Assembly: GCF_900107275.1 (NCBI RefSeq)
Contig: NZ_FNPI01000001.1
Coordinates: 124,001-188,000, forward strand
Length of the DNA: 64,000 nt
Reading direction: 5' to 3'
Origin: Evansella caseinilytica
GTDB taxonomy: Bacteria; Bacillota; Bacilli; Bacillales; Salisediminibacteriaceae
Shown: positions 54,495 to 64,000 of the stretch, piece after piece
Position numbering within the stretch: position 1 is the stretch's first letter
How the letters are laid out: every line of letters starts with the position of its first letter
Program-made: the position numbers and the translations under genes
The notes under the pieces: model-generated
The model's input: the letters and a program-made list of their open reading frames with translations, nothing else
Database searches by the model: none
What the model was told of the DNA's origin: nothing

Positions 54495-55751
54495 ATGAGC
54501 GATTGGCTTGATCGTTTATCAGAGGGGCAAAAACACGAAGTGAAGAGGCAAATGGCCATTTACAAACAGGGCGTACAAGACATTATTCCGCTGGAGGAAC
54601 TGGAAAACAAAGTTGCTGAATCTACACTGTCAGGCCGTCCGTTGAAAATTAAATTAGGTTTGGACCCTTCTGCGCCTGATGTTCATCTCGGTCATACGGT
54701 GGTTTTGAAAAAGCTCCGACAATTTCAAGAAAACGGTCATATCATTCAATTAATTATCGGGGATTTCACCGGAAAAATCGGGGATCCAACAGGCAAGTCA
54801 ACCGCCAGAAAGCAGCTGACAGACGAAGAAGTAAAGAAAAATGCAGAGACGTACTTTAACCAATTCGGAAAAGTCCTAGATATGGAAAAAACAGAACTTC
54901 ATTTCAATTCTCGTTGGCTGTCAAACTTGCATTTTGCCGATGTAGTGAATCTTGCCGGAAAAATCACGGTGGCAAGGCTGTTGGAACGGGATGATTTCGA
55001 TGAGCGGATCGCCCTCGGCAAACCGATTTCACTGCACGAATTCCTTTACCCGCTGATGCAGGGGTATGACTCCGTCGTGCTGGAAAGTGACGTGGAGCTA
55101 GGCGGTACGGATCAGCATTACAATATTTTGATGGGAAGACATTTTCAGGAGAAATTCGGGAAGGAAAAGCAAGTGGCAATCTTCATGCCGCTGCTGGAAG
55201 GGCTCGACGGGATAGAAAAGATGTCCAAATCAAAGAAAAACTACATCGGAATTGATGAAAGCCCGCTGGAAATGTACGGTAAGACCATGTCGCTTCCGGA
55301 TGGACTGATGAATAAATACTTTCAATTGGTAACGGATTTGTTGCCTGAACGCTTGAAGGTGATCGAGGATCAGCTTGCTTCGGGGGAATTGCATCCGCGA
55401 GACGGGAAGATGCTGCTTGGAAAAACGATTGTCCGCATGTACCACGGCGAGGAAGCGGCAGAGTTGGCGGAGCAGCATTTCGTCACCGTTTTTCAGCAGG
55501 GTGTAATGCCCGACGATATTCCCGCCGTGGCGTGGGGTGGTGAAATGGAAACGTCTGTCGTTGATTTGCTAGTCGATCTGAACTTGTTGGGCTCCAAAAG
55601 CGAAGCCCGGAGAATGATTGAAAACAGAGGAGTAAAAATCAACGACAGCAAGGTGGAGGATGTCCAATTGCAGCTTAGAATTACCGAGGGGATGGTTGTC
55701 CAGGTAGGAAAACGAAAATTCGCGAAATTACAAATTCAAAAAGATCTTTAA
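54495..55751 (+). CDS. tyrZ: tyrosyl-tRNA synthetase, TyrZ type
   Basis: ATG 54495 follows AAGGAGG; 418 residues. HLGH at 64-67 is the HIGH signature ([19 protein letters not shown]), KMSKS is at 242-246, and the C-terminal S4-like RNA-binding domain is [20 protein letters not shown]. The [20 protein letters not shown] and [15 protein letters not shown] segments are those of the TyrZ-type rather than the main Bacillus TyrS. It charges tRNA-Tyr and is controlled by the T-box. The stop codon is directly followed by a family 1 repeat. Confidence 0.95.
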   Translation: MSDWLDRLSEGQKHEVKRQMAIYKQGVQDIIPLEELENKVAESTLSGRPLKIKLGLDPSAPDVHLGHTVVLKKLRQFQENGHIIQLIIGDFTGKIGDPTGKSTARKQLTDEEVKKNAETYFNQFGKVLDMEKTELHFNSRWLSNLHFADVVNLAGKITVARLLERDDFDERIALGKPISLHEFLYPLMQGYDSVVLESDVELGGTDQHYNILMGRHFQEKFGKEKQVAIFMPLLEGLDGIEKMSKSKKNYIGIDESPLEMYGKTMSLPDGLMNKYFQLVTDLLPERLKVIEDQLASGELHPRDGKMLLGKTIVRMYHGEEAAELAEQHFVTVFQQGVMPDDIPAVAWGGEMETSVVDLLVDLNLLGSKSEARRMIENRGVKINDSKVEDVQLQLRITEGMVVQVGKRKFAKLQIQKDL

Positions 55752-55896
55752 GCGTATGTTCAAAAAGATCGTTTTTTTTCTTTTTGAACATACACGATGC
55801 AATGAGTGAAGCTGATACATTCTTTTCAGCAGGCTAGGAGCGGTTTTCTCGTAGCCTACGCATCGAGCGGAACCATTGCCTTTTTGAACAGACTGT
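55751..55896. repeat. family 1 type A repeat with target duplication at the tyrZ stop
   Basis: AGCGTATGTTCAAAAAGATC (left end, with hairpin partner CTTTTTGAACATAC) and CCTTTTTGAACAGACTGT (right end) bound it. TTA flanks both sides (55748-55750, 55897-55899). It lies at the junction of tyrZ and a partial type C element, so it may have inserted beside an older copy, and it leaves the tyrZ stop intact. Confidence 0.75.
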
Positions 55897-55899
55897 TTA

Positions 55900-55990
55900 A
55901 GTGTGAGTTCAAAACAGAGAACGTAACAGTGGCAGGAAGTTTGAGGCGCGGCAGTCACGAGCAGCAGCAATCTCTCTCTTTATTTTTTCT
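55900..55990. repeat. partial family 1 type C repeat
   Basis: AGTGTGAGTTCAAAACAGAG is followed by GAGGCGCGGCAGTCACGAGC, matching the 14.8 kb type C copy. The right end is not found. Confidence 0.5.
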
Positions 55991-56087
55991 TTATAATTGG
56001 CGCCTACAATAAGCTTGTTGGTGGATGGGACGCCAATGTCATCCCGTCCATCCTTTAGGCATAAACGAAAGAAAGGGAGAGAAAAAA

Positions 56088-57302
56088 ATGAAACCTACTG
56101 CTGTCAACGACCGAATTGATATTCTGGACATTGCAAGAGGATTGGCAATCTTCGGCATTCTTCTAGTTAACATGGAATTTTTCCACACCTCGCTGCAGGC
56201 AATTCAGTTTCAAGTGGAGCAATGGCCGGACTTTTGGAATCAGGCGGCCGGAAAGCTTGTGGAATTGCTGGCTGCGGGTAAATTTATCGCCATATTCTCG
56301 TTTCTGTTTGGATACGGGATGATTATTTTTCAAGAACGAGCGGTTCAAAAAGGCCGGAGATTTGGTGCTTTATATTCAAGGAGGCTGTTAGCTTTGCTGC
56401 TCTTTGGACTCATTCACGGCTTGTTTATCTGGTATGGGGATATCCTCGTTCACTATGCACTGCTTGGATTTATCCTTTTGCTGTTCCGCAAATGTAGGCC
56501 GAAAACGCTGTTGGTATGGTCGCTGATGATGCTGATGCTGGTTCCGGGTTTGCTGTTATTGAGCGGCAGTGAGGCGTCAACTCCGGAGTTGAGCCCGGAA
56601 TTTCAACAGCGTGTTGATGAATGGATTGAGCAGGATCAAATCATTTACGGCAGCGGTTCATATGGCGACATTTTGCAGCAGCGGATCAGCGACTGGATTG
56701 CAAGCTTTGCCAATCAAATCGTATTTTACCCGCAAATTCTCGGCTTGTTTCTTATGGGAGCGTATTTTGCACGACGTAAGCTGCTTCACGATGTTTCCGG
56801 CAACCGTGCCGCCCTTGTAAAAGTTTGCCTTTGGACTGGTGTAACCGGACTTGGCCTGTCGTTTCTACCGGGACTGCTGCCACTGTTGGCAGGTTCAGCT
56901 GCCGCCGGTATGGGCAATACATTGGAGTTGCTGCGGGCTTTGCTCGGGTTTCCGCTCACCGGCCTGTTTTACATCACGGTGCTCGCTCTTTTTGCTGGCA
57001 ACAATGCCAGCAAACGGGTGTTGCAGCCGCTGGCCAACACAGGCCGGATGGCATTTACCAATTATATAATGCAGTCGGCTGCAGGAACGCTGATTTTTTA
57101 CGGCTATGGGTTAGGATGGTTTGGAAAGGTTGGACCGCTGTTCGGTTCCTTGATCGCCCTCCTTATCTTTATCCTACAGATCGTGTTCAGCACTTTATGG
57201 CTGCGGCGCTTTCAGATCGGTCCGCTGGAATGGCTGTGGAGGACAATCACTTATTTTTCCTTCTCCCCTATCCGTAAAAACAGGCTTGGGAGTGAGCGGT
57301 AA
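56088..57302 (+). CDS. DUF418 (YeiB-like) integral membrane protein
   Basis: ATG 56088 is behind AAAGGGAGAG; the product has 404 residues and about ten membrane helices. It starts RIDILDIARGLAIFGILLVN, the standard DUF418/acyltransferase-like opening. It has FSFLFGYGMIIFQERA and LLFGLIHGLFIWYGDILVHY in the middle, and ends TGRMAFTNYIMQSAAGTLIF, then GPLEWLWRTITYF, all family marks. Function is unknown. The last 108 bp overlap the 3' end of the convergent histidine kinase gene. Confidence 0.88.
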   Translation: MKPTAVNDRIDILDIARGLAIFGILLVNMEFFHTSLQAIQFQVEQWPDFWNQAAGKLVELLAAGKFIAIFSFLFGYGMIIFQERAVQKGRRFGALYSRRLLALLLFGLIHGLFIWYGDILVHYALLGFILLLFRKCRPKTLLVWSLMMLMLVPGLLLLSGSEASTPELSPEFQQRVDEWIEQDQIIYGSGSYGDILQQRISDWIASFANQIVFYPQILGLFLMGAYFARRKLLHDVSGNRAALVKVCLWTGVTGLGLSFLPGLLPLLAGSAAAGMGNTLELLRALLGFPLTGLFYITVLALFAGNNASKRVLQPLANTGRMAFTNYIMQSAAGTLIFYGYGLGWFGKVGPLFGSLIALLIFILQIVFSTLWLRRFQIGPLEWLWRTITYFSFSPIRKNRLGSER

Positions 57303-58712
57303 AGTGACATTGACATAGGCGCCGCCTTGCGGACGATTTCCTGCGGCTACCGTTCCGCCATGTTTTTCCGCCAATGTTTTGACAATATACAATCCAAGGC
57401 CGGCATGTCCTTTTGTGGTGGAACGGGAGCGGTCGCCTTGGTAAAACTTCTCGAACATGTGGACTAGATCGGCTTTGGTAAAGCCCGGTCCGGAATCAGC
57501 CGTCTCCAGGACGGCTTTCTCCGGTCCGATTTTTATATCCCAGATAATCTGGCCGCCCTCCGGGGTAAACCGGATGCTGTTTGCTGTCAGATTGTCTGTT
57601 ATTTGCTCTAGGCGATGGATGTCCGCATTGATCCTGCCGTTATGTCCATCGGCTATATTAATGTGAGGGCGGAAGGCAATATGCTTTGCTGCACAGTTTA
57701 GCCGGTATTCTTCGGCTTTTTCCCGGCAGAAGGCAGCGAAATCATGCGTTGAAACCTGCAAAGTAAAGCCAGGCTGGTCAATTTCCGAGACAAGGTGCAT
57801 GTCATCCAGCAATCGGACGGCACGGTCTGTATTTTTTCTGATCGTTTGTAAATATTTATCCAAGCGTTCAGGCTGTTTGTCTTTCGCATCCAGTAAATTA
57901 TCCACGTGTCCTTGGATAATGGTCAACGGTGTCCGCAAATCGTGGGCGACAGCTGCCGCCATATCGCGCCGCTCCTGATCCATCTGCCATTGCGCTGTCA
58001 GCGATGCCTGGAGAGCTCCCCTCATTTCCTCAAATGCGCTGGTTAATTGCGCCAGTTCTTTCGAGCCCCCTGCTTCAGAAAAAGCGAAGTCAAGGTCGTT
58101 CTTTTGAATTCGGCCAGCTCCGTTGATTAGCCTTGCTATCGGCGGTTCGAGGCGCTTGCCGATTTTTCGGGCAAACACCATAGTGAACAAAAGAATAAAC
58201 AAGAACGGGGCGGACATATTTCCAATAATAAACAACACCACAACGGCTCGCTTCGGCTGGTTGCTGGAAACGAGGTTGAGGTAGTACTTGAGGACGAAGA
58301 CTCCGGTCAGTTCATGCGTACTGTTCATAACTGGAACGTAGCGGACGAAGCGCCCATTCTCCTCTCCGGAAGTGTTGAGCTTGCGAATAATATCTTCCAA
58401 CGGCTCCGCCGGCTGGCTGCCGTAAATGAATTGTCCTGAAAGATCATACACTTGGTAGTCAAGTCCTTCGAGGGGGATGATCTGTTCCAGTTCATCTCTG
58501 AACTCGGGAGAAAGCAGTTCATCGCCGTGCTGGTCAACAAACGGGACAATATCGTTTATTTTTTTTTCATAATAATTGGCTGGTCGAAGAAAGGAGTCAT
58601 CACTGAGAAGATAGAGGCTGCCTGCCCAGACGATTGCTGTACATATGATGCTCAACAGCAATGTAGCTGTCAACGCCAGGATGAATTGGCTGCGAAAGGA
58701 CAATTTGTTCAT
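57195..58712 (-). CDS. sensor histidine kinase
   Basis: ATG 58712 overlaps the TGA of the response regulator gene (ATGA). The 505-residue kinase has membrane helices at about 10-32 and 160-182 with an extracytoplasmic sensor between, HAMP (about 185-240), and a HisKA domain with the phospho-histidine in VAHDLRTPLTIIQGH. The HATPase follows (ADIHRLEQITDNLTANSIRF; DSGPGF; HAGLGLYIVKTLAEKHGG). Kinases of this type usually end soon after VNVTLPL; here about 27 extra residues are read from the strand opposite the end of the DUF418 gene. The signal is unknown. Confidence 0.9.
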   Translation of the reverse strand: MNKLSFRSQFILALTATLLLSIICTAIVWAGSLYLLSDDSFLRPANYYEKKINDIVPFVDQHGDELLSPEFRDELEQIIPLEGLDYQVYDLSGQFIYGSQPAEPLEDIIRKLNTSGEENGRFVRYVPVMNSTHELTGVFVLKYYLNLVSSNQPKRAVVVLFIIGNMSAPFLFILLFTMVFARKIGKRLEPPIARLINGAGRIQKNDLDFAFSEAGGSKELAQLTSAFEEMRGALQASLTAQWQMDQERRDMAAAVAHDLRTPLTIIQGHVDNLLDAKDKQPERLDKYLQTIRKNTDRAVRLLDDMHLVSEIDQPGFTLQVSTHDFAAFCREKAEEYRLNCAAKHIAFRPHINIADGHNGRINADIHRLEQITDNLTANSIRFTPEGGQIIWDIKIGPEKAVLETADSGPGFTKADLVHMFEKFYQGDRSRSTTKGHAGLGLYIVKTLAEKHGGTVAAGNRPQGGAYVNVTLPLTPKPVFTDRGEGKISDCPPQPFQRTDLKAPQP

Positions 58713-59401
58713 AACCGTCCGCCGTCCCATTTGTAGCCGACTCCCCATACGGTGGCGATATATGTTTTGTCCGGTGTGAGTTCACCGAGCTTTGTTCTGA
58801 TTTTTTTGATGTGCTCCGTTACCGTAGCAGAGTCACCTTCCGCGTCAAAGCCCCATACCTTTTCATAAATTTGCTCCCGGGTAAATACTTGATTGGGGTG
58901 AATCAGCAAAAATTGAACAATTTCAAATTCGCGGACGGTCAACGGCACCAAGTGCTCCCGAATATACAGCTGATAGCTTCCGGCATCGAGGGTAAGCTCT
59001 CCGTAATGAATCAGAGGACGGATTTTGCCCGTGCTGTTTCTTTGCTCGCGGCGTAAATGGGCGCGGATACGAGCCTTCATCTCCTTGACGCTAAACGGCT
59101 TCAGCATATAGTCGTCGCCGCCGACCATCAGGCCTTTAATCCGGTCTTCCTCGCTTTGGCGCGCGCTGAGAAACAAAATCGGGCACGAGACAATTCCGCG
59201 GATGGCACGGCACACTTCCCAACCGTCCATTCCGGGCATCATCACATCGAGAATAATTAAATCCGGGTTTCCGCCTAGTAGTTTAAACACTTGATCACCG
59301 TGAAAAGCGGTCATCACTTCGTAGCCTTCGTCCGTCAATGCATCCTTTATAAATTGGACAATCTCACATTCATCGTCGACGATAAGTATTTTTTCCTTCA
59401 T
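58709..59401 (-). CDS. OmpR/PhoB family response regulator
   Basis: The 230-residue regulator starts at ATG 59401, with GGAAAGGAC upstream. The receiver has the acidic pair DDE (residues 8-10), the phosphorylation site in LIILDVMMPGMDGWE, and KPF near residue 103. The C-terminal winged helix carries VPLTVREFEIVQFLLIHPNQ and TVWGVGYKWDG. It is translationally coupled to the histidine kinase downstream, so the two form a two-component system of unknown stimulus. Nearby candidates for regulation are the DUF418 gene and the sugar transporter. Confidence 0.92.
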   Translation of the reverse strand: MKEKILIVDDECEIVQFIKDALTDEGYEVMTAFHGDQVFKLLGGNPDLIILDVMMPGMDGWEVCRAIRGIVSCPILFLSARQSEEDRIKGLMVGGDDYMLKPFSVKEMKARIRAHLRREQRNSTGKIRPLIHYGELTLDAGSYQLYIREHLVPLTVREFEIVQFLLIHPNQVFTREQIYEKVWGFDAEGDSATVTEHIKKIRTKLGELTPDKTYIATVWGVGYKWDGGRL

Positions 59402-59569
59402 AAGTTGTCCTTTCCCCGCTGATTCAGGCTGCGTCAGGTCTGTTTTCAGAAATCTCCGTCAGCCAAACGGATGCGCCATAACGGCGGTCCGCTGGACTGT
59501 CTGGCCGCTTGGCTGACAAAGTAAGAAGTAAGAGCGGGCAGCTTGGGCAGCTTGCTTGGCATTCAGGGG

Positions 59570-59612
59570 TTGTTCCAAAAGGAATCGACAACCGTTGTCT
59601 TTCCTTTTGGAA
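59570..59612. repeat. hairpin of the family 1 type
   Basis: GTTCCAAAAGGAA and TTCCTTTTGGAAC form a 13-bp perfect stem around a 17-nt loop. Both arms differ from the commonest version (GTTCAAAAAG) in a compensating manner. It lies in the 300-bp gap between the response regulator and xylH genes. Confidence 0.6.
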
Positions 59613-59673
59613 CTTATCGCTAAAAAAAGTATAGCACAGGAAGGACACGGGAAGTCTCTCATCCGCTTGAAAT

Positions 59674-59698
59674 GTTCACAAAATTGTCGGGGACATGG
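59674..59698. repeat. family 3 repeat fragment
   Basis: GTTCACAAAATTGTCGGGGA followed by CATGG is nearly the same as the left half of the hairpin at 52018-52046. It lies just beyond the xylH stop codon. Another diverged copy is at 48207-48226. Confidence 0.6.
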
Positions 59699-59701
59699 GG
59701 C

Positions 59702-60862
59702 TTAATTTTTTCTTTTATTGACAATGTCGAAGGCGACGGCTGCCAGCAGCACGAGTCCTTTGATGGCCTGCTGCCAATCAATGCTGATGCCAAGGATCGA
59801 CATCCCGTTGTTCATGACTCCCATAACAAGACCGCCGACGACGGCGCCGATTACCGTTCCGACGCCGCCATAAGCCGACGCCCCGCCGATAAATACCGCA
59901 GCGATGGCATCCAGTTCAAACAGATTTCCCGCCCTTGGTGTTGCGGCATTCAAGCGGGCGGCAAAAATGAGTCCGGACAAAGCGGCGAGGACTCCCATAT
60001 TAATGAAGACACCCAATGTTACCCGCTTCGTTTTAATTCCTGATAGAGACGCTGCCTTCAAGTTGCCGCCGACAGCATAAATATGGCGTCCGACAATGGT
60101 TTTTTTCATGACAAACGCATAGATCACAATGATGACAAATAAAATGACTAAAATATTCGGAATTCCCCGATACGTAGATAATACGTAAGTGAAAAAGTTC
60201 ACCGCCGCGAAAACCGAGAAGAGTTTTAGATAGAAAAGCCAGGTTGGACTTACTTCGAATCGATATTTTAGTTGATTGTTTCTCGTCCTTATTTCAAGGG
60301 CAATCAGGACGAGCGAAATAAGCAAACCGATGACGAGGGAAAAAAGATGAATACTTTCTCCGCCGAATAGATCGGGAATAAAGCCGTTATTTATTTTTTG
60401 AAACGACTCCGGGTAAGGAGCGATCGACTGCCCCTTTAAAACGACTAACGTTAAACCACGAAACAGCAGCATGCCGGCCAGGGTGACGATAAATGCCGGT
60501 ATTCCGACGTAAGCGACCCAAAAGCCTTGCCATGCTCCAATGAGGGCGCCGATCACGAGACATATCACCACCGCAAGCCAAGGATTCATTTGCATCTCGA
60601 TCATCAAAATGGCGGAAACAGCTCCGACAAAAGCGGCAACCGAACCGACGGACAAGTCAATATGCCCGGTGATGATGACGAGTACCATACCGACTGCTAG
60701 AATCAAAATATAGCTGTTTTGCAGGATGAGATTCGTGATGTTTAACGGCTTTAACAGCGTTCCGTCGGTAAGGATCTGGAACAAAAGAGCGATTAATATC
60801 AATGCGATGACCATGCTGGATTTTCTCATATTATTTTTTAGTAGATTGCCGAGTGAATTCAT
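59702..60862 (-). CDS. xylH: sugar ABC transporter permease (XylH/GguB type)
   Basis: ATG 60862 is chosen (GCAGGGGGT upstream, family-like start MNSLGNLLKNN), giving 386 residues; a longer frame runs into xylG. It has about ten membrane helices, with the BPD_transp_2 signature GHIDLSVGSVAAFVGAVSAI near residue 70 and GGASAYGGVGTVIGAVVGGL near 325. The long loop around 200 (RTRNNQLKYRFEVSP) is typical of XylH/GguB. It forms the membrane channel for xylose or several sugars with the ATPase and binding protein encoded upstream. Confidence 0.9.
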   Translation of the reverse strand: MNSLGNLLKNNMRKSSMVIALILIALLFQILTDGTLLKPLNITNLILQNSYILILAVGMVLVIITGHIDLSVGSVAAFVGAVSAILMIEMQMNPWLAVVICLVIGALIGAWQGFWVAYVGIPAFIVTLAGMLLFRGLTLVVLKGQSIAPYPESFQKINNGFIPDLFGGESIHLFSLVIGLLISLVLIALEIRTRNNQLKYRFEVSPTWLFYLKLFSVFAAVNFFTYVLSTYRGIPNILVILFVIIVIYAFVMKKTIVGRHIYAVGGNLKAASLSGIKTKRVTLGVFINMGVLAALSGLIFAARLNAATPRAGNLFELDAIAAVFIGGASAYGGVGTVIGAVVGGLVMGVMNNGMSILGISIDWQQAIKGLVLLAAVAFDIVNKRKN

Positions 60863-60867
60863 TTTAA

Positions 60868-62397
60868 CTACCCCCTGCTTTTTGTCATAAACTTCATCAG
60901 TGTTTCTTGCGTAGCTTCTGATCTGTCTACTTCTCCGGTAATTTCTCCTTCGCTCATGACGTAAATTCTGTCGCACAAGCCGATTATTTCCGGGAGTTCC
61001 GATGAAATAAGCAAAATTCCTTTTCCATGATCGGCCAGCTGATTCATGATTGTGTAAATTTCATATTTTGCTCCAACGTCGATTCCCCTTGTCGGTTCAT
61101 CTAAGATAAGGAGATCCGGATCGGAAAACATCCACTTGCTTAATACGACTTTTTGCTGGTTCCCACCGCTTAAATTTCCGGTGATTTGGGCAACGCTGGG
61201 TGTTTTAATATTCATTTTTTTTCGGTAGTCTTCTGCAACGATAAACTCTTGGTGATCGTTTACGATGCTTTGCCTCGCAACTTTATTTAAGCTTGCCAGA
61301 GTAATATTTTGCTTGATGTCATTCATCAAAATTAAGCCATACTCCTTGCGATCCTCGCTGACGTAAGCGATGCCTTCCAGAATTGCTTTGCTGACATCCG
61401 GCAGGTCGAGAAGTTTGCCATCCTTTCTAATTTTCCCGGTCGTTTTTTTTCCGTAGGATCTGCCAAAAATACTCATGGCAAGCTCCGTTCTTCCTGAGCC
61501 CATTAAGCCTGCAATGCCGACAATCTCCCCTTTGCGAATATGAAGGGTTACGTTTTTTACAATTTGCCGTTCGCTCTGAACCGGATGAAAGGTGCTCCAG
61601 TTTTTTATTTCAAAAAAAGTATTGCCGATGTTCGGTTTTCTTCGCGGATAACGATTGGACAGGCTGCGCCCGACCATGCCCTTAATAATTCTGTCTTCTG
61701 TTATATCATCCGTAGCCAATGTCTCGATTGTCTGCCCGTCGCGAATGATCGTGACGGCATCAGCTATTTGTTTGATTTCATTCAATTTATGGGAAATAAT
61801 GATCGCTGTCATTCCCTGTTTTTTCAGTTCCACAAGAAGCTTAAGTAAATTTTCGCTGTCTTTTTCATTAAGAGCTGCTGTCGGCTCATCTAAAATGAGT
61901 AACTTGACATTCTTGGCCAGGGCTTTGGCGATTTCAACTAACTGCTGTTTTCCGACACCGATGTCTTTAATCAGCGTTTCAGGTGACTCCTTTAATCCGA
62001 CTTTACCCAATAATTCTCCGGCTTTTCTGATCGTTTCATTCCAATTAATCATACCGTTCGTGCCTTGCTCATTCCCTAAATAAATATTTTCCGCAATGGT
62101 GAGTTCGGGGACCAGAGCTAATTCCTGGTGTATGATAACAATGCCCAGCTCCTCACTTTGTCTGATATTTTTAAATTCACAAACTTGCTGATGAAACAAA
62201 ATTTCCCCTGTATAGGTACCGTGCGAATAGACACCGCTCAGCACCTTCATTAATGTTGATTTCCCGGCCCCGTTTTCCCCGCAAATGGCATGGATTTCTC
62301 CTTCTTTTACTTTTAAATTCACCGCGTCGAGCGCTTTAACTCCGGGAAATTCTTTAGTGATGTTTTTCATTTCCAAAAGGACCATTTCTGCCTTCAT
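60868..62397 (-). CDS. xylG: sugar ABC transporter ATP-binding protein (XylG/GguA type)
   Basis: The 509-residue protein starts at ATG 62397 behind GAGGGTG and holds two ABC domains. Domain 1 has Walker [10 protein letters not shown] (about residue 40), a signature near [13 protein letters not shown] and Walker [12 protein letters not shown]. Domain 2 has the degenerate Walker [10 protein letters not shown], signature [14 protein letters not shown] and Walker [13 protein letters not shown]. This arrangement is standard for the xylose/multiple-sugar group. It is 5 bp from xylH and 116 bp from xylF, where a 7-bp hairpin (62457-62483) may set relative expression. Confidence 0.92.
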   Translation of the reverse strand: MKAEMVLLEMKNITKEFPGVKALDAVNLKVKEGEIHAICGENGAGKSTLMKVLSGVYSHGTYTGEILFHQQVCEFKNIRQSEELGIVIIHQELALVPELTIAENIYLGNEQGTNGMINWNETIRKAGELLGKVGLKESPETLIKDIGVGKQQLVEIAKALAKNVKLLILDEPTAALNEKDSENLLKLLVELKKQGMTAIIISHKLNEIKQIADAVTIIRDGQTIETLATDDITEDRIIKGMVGRSLSNRYPRRKPNIGNTFFEIKNWSTFHPVQSERQIVKNVTLHIRKGEIVGIAGLMGSGRTELAMSIFGRSYGKKTTGKIRKDGKLLDLPDVSKAILEGIAYVSEDRKEYGLILMNDIKQNITLASLNKVARQSIVNDHQEFIVAEDYRKKMNIKTPSVAQITGNLSGGNQQKVVLSKWMFSDPDLLILDEPTRGIDVGAKYEIYTIMNQLADHGKGILLISSELPEIIGLCDRIYVMSEGEITGEVDRSEATQETLMKFMTKSRG

Positions 62398-62456
62398 TTC
62401 ATCACACCCTCTGTAATATGGACTCCATTATGAAAGGAGCGTTTTTAAAAAGGGAG

Positions 62457-62483
62457 CATGAACCCCCGGTACGGCAGGTTCAT
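62457..62483 (-). terminator. intra-operon hairpin between xylF and xylG
   Basis: ATGAACC pairs with GGTTCAT around a 12-13 nt loop in the gap between xylF and xylG. There is no good T run, so it may stabilise the binding-protein mRNA rather than terminate. Confidence 0.45.
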
Positions 62484-62513
62484 TACTCCGTGTTTATTCC
62501 GCTAGTCTGGCTG

Positions 62514-63584
62514 CTATTTTAATTGTTCTTCCGTATAATAACCGCTGCCAATGATGACCTCATCTAAATTGTTAATATCTACGGAAACTGGCTCCAGCAA
62601 ATACGCAGGAATGATTTTTTTCCCGTTATCGTAAGTTTCGGTGTCGTTTACTTCCGCTTCTTCCCCGTTCATTATTGCTGACACCATTTCCACGACTTTC
62701 GTGGCAAGCGCCCGTGTATCTTTAAACACGGTCATCGATTGCTCGCCGGCGATGATGGATTTTAATGATTGCAGTTCCGCATCTTGTCCGGTAATGATAG
62801 GGAAATCGGTGTAGCCGATATTTTTCAAGGCGGAAATAATACCGATGGCTAATCCGTCATTAGGTGATAGCACGGCATCCACTTCTTCGTCTGTGTAATA
62901 TGTGCTTAACAGATTATCCATTCTCGCCTGCGAAGCGGAAGCGTTCCAGTTTAACGTTGCCACTTTATCCATCCCCGTCTGTCCGCTTTTAACGACCAGC
63001 TTTCCTTCATCAATGTAAGGCTGCAGCACCGACATTGCACCGTCGTAGAAAAAGTAAGCGTTGTTGTCGTCAGGAGAGCCGCCGAATAACTCGATATTAA
63101 ACGGTCCATCCTGGTTTTCTAAATCAAGGGCTTCGACGAGATATGTTCCTTGCTGAACGCCGACTTGAAAGTTATCGAATGTTGCATAATAGGTGATGTG
63201 CTCTGTCCCTCTGATCAGCCGGTCGTATGCAATGACCGGAATATCGGAATCGGCGGCCATTTGAAGAACATTTGTTAACGCTTCGCCGTCAATCGAAGCA
63301 ATGACAAGTACATCCACCCCTTTTGTAATCATGTTTTCGATTTGAGAGATTTGTGTTTCGACAACATCTTCGGCGTATTGTAAGTCGACTTGATAATCAA
63401 GTGCTTCCAGTTCTTTTACCATGTTGTTACCGTCATGAACCCATCTTTCCAGCGACTTGGAAGGCATCGACACACCGACAAAGCCTGCTTCACCGCTGCT
63501 GCTGGTGGCTTCGTCGCTTTCCCCGCATGCCGTCATCAACGCAATCATCAACAAGAAAATAGCTGCTATACTTGCTTTCTTCAT
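62514..63584 (-). CDS. xylF: sugar-binding lipoprotein (XylF/ChvE type)
   Basis: ATG 63584 is preferred over the adjacent ATG 63587 for spacing to AAGGGGG. The 356-residue lipoprotein has a signal ending at C20 (LMTAC) and a Peripla_BP_4 fold: [51 protein letters not shown] near residue 115, and the C-terminal [20 protein letters not shown]. The last segment is close to ChvE/XylF multiple-sugar binding proteins. It captures xylose, arabinose or glucose-like monosaccharides for the XylG/XylH transporter downstream. A cre-like site lies in the promoter region. Confidence 0.9.
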   Translation of the reverse strand: MKKASIAAIFLLMIALMTACGESDEATSSSGEAGFVGVSMPSKSLERWVHDGNNMVKELEALDYQVDLQYAEDVVETQISQIENMITKGVDVLVIASIDGEALTNVLQMAADSDIPVIAYDRLIRGTEHITYYATFDNFQVGVQQGTYLVEALDLENQDGPFNIELFGGSPDDNNAYFFYDGAMSVLQPYIDEGKLVVKSGQTGMDKVATLNWNASASQARMDNLLSTYYTDEEVDAVLSPNDGLAIGIISALKNIGYTDFPIITGQDAELQSLKSIIAGEQSMTVFKDTRALATKVVEMVSAIMNGEEAEVNDTETYDNGKKIIPAYLLEPVSVDINNLDEVIIGSGYYTEEQLK

Positions 63585-63610
63585 CATTGTTCCCCCTTGT
63601 TATAAGTTAT

Positions 63611-63624
63611 TGAATCCGCTTTCA
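63611..63624. promoter_or_regulatory. cre-like CcpA site upstream of xylF
   Basis: TGAATCCGCTTTCA fits TGWAANCGNTNWCA with one mismatch and lies 27 bp upstream of the xylF start codon. Catabolite repression by glucose would follow. The rest of the region up to 63826 has no other feature I can support. Confidence 0.6.
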
Positions 63625-63826
63625 ATGTTTATGATATTTTATCGCGCCTTTGAAAAACATCTGAAAGTATAGCAGATAAATATCTCTTCCTTGATTTATT
63701 TGCCGGTGGCCCGTCGCGATTGGGGAGCATCGCTGCCTTCTAGTACAATTTAGTAAAAGTAGCATTTTTTTATCCGCTGCTGGCATAAACTTCTTGCCGC
63801 TGAGATACTCTCTTAAAAAATAAATA

Positions 63827-64000
63827 GGTGGTGTCTCAAAAGGGTGTTTTTCCCTTTTGAGACACCACCGAAGCGATGCGCCACACTTCACCGAGAAGCT
63901 GCGAGCTGTCTCATTGTGTCATCGCGCGCGATGGCACTTGGATATTCGTCGAAGCTATGCTTGCAGAGGAAGAGACAAGGAGCGAAGCCGCTGCATCTTT
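63827..64000. repeat. family 2 repeat (runs off the window)
   Basis: It starts with the perfect 18-bp hairpin GGTGGTGTCTCAAAAGGG / CCCTTTTGAGACACCACC (63827-63869) and continues as the reverse complement of unit 2 at 41.7-41.8 kb (TTCACCGAGAAGCTGCGAGC, GTGTCATCGCGCGCGATGG, AGAGGAAGAGACAAGGAGCG) to the window edge. Confidence 0.8.

Overview
The window is a chromosomal segment of a low-to-mid GC Firmicute, most likely a soil-type or alkaliphilic member of the Bacillaceae. The evidence is strong AGGAGG-type ribosome binding sites, sigma-A promoters with 17-nt spacers, a tyrosyl T-box, a LicT-type antiterminator with its RNA target, CcpA (cre) and Fur sites, a Bacillus-type ermD/ermK leader peptide, and a ywaE-tyrZ gene pair as in Bacillus subtilis. 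The genus is inference; no rRNA or tRNA gene is present.

Layout. 0-6.2 kb: sugar polymer genes, namely a cut-off GH4 6-phospho-glycosidase, a ChbG deacetylase and a GntR regulator (a chitobiose-type locus), a secreted GH18 chitinase and a GH43 enzyme. 6.5-11 kb: a small autoregulated-looking protein, a chemoreceptor, then an inducible Erm 23S rRNA methylase with leader peptide and attenuator, followed by a dead ABC-F gene. 11.1-19.3 kb: a LacI-controlled ABC-transporter/GH94 operon that I read as beta-1,2-glucooligosaccharide (sophorooligosaccharide) utilisation. 19.6-23.4 kb: a frameshifted gene, a TipA-like MerR regulator, and a HxlR/quinone-reductase pair. 23.8-28.4 kb: a beta-glucoside PTS operon (EIIBCA, GH1 enzyme, LicT-like antiterminator) with its antiterminator RNA. 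28.7-41.3 kb: a pentapeptide-repeat protein, chemoreceptor, catalase, siderophore-binding lipoprotein, BstA-like transferase, ASCH protein, metallopeptidase and two broken secreted-protein genes. 41.8-53.4 kb: regulators and small enzymes, a divergent ribosomal protein L11 paralog behind a MerR-type promoter, an FNT transporter, an ECF41 sigma factor with its FAD-enzyme partner and promoter, and a VanY-like carboxypeptidase. 53.6-63.6 kb: ywaE-tyrZ with T-box, a DUF418 protein, a two-component system, and a XylFGH/ChvE-GguAB type sugar ABC transporter.

Repeats. Gaps throughout the window carry short mobile-looking repeats. Their ends are near AGAGCGTGTTCAAAAAG, and several have matching 3-bp A/T flanks. 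Most contain or consist of a strong hairpin whose two arms change together between copies. A second, related family ends in GGTGGTGTCTCAAAAGGG hairpins. Individual copies sit between operon genes, inside the erm leader, at the end of tyrZ, and in frame within the first codons of the licT-like gene.

The most notable candidate system is a thiopeptide-type resistance circuit. The L11 paralog has lost the prolines that contact thiostrepton-class antibiotics. It is driven by a 19-bp-spacer promoter carrying the palindrome CTCACGTAACGTGAG, which resembles the TipAL operator. A MerR protein with a possible TipAS-like C-terminal half, whose own promoter has the same architecture, lies 25 kb away. With Erm and the ABC-F relic this makes several ribosome-protection functions in one window.
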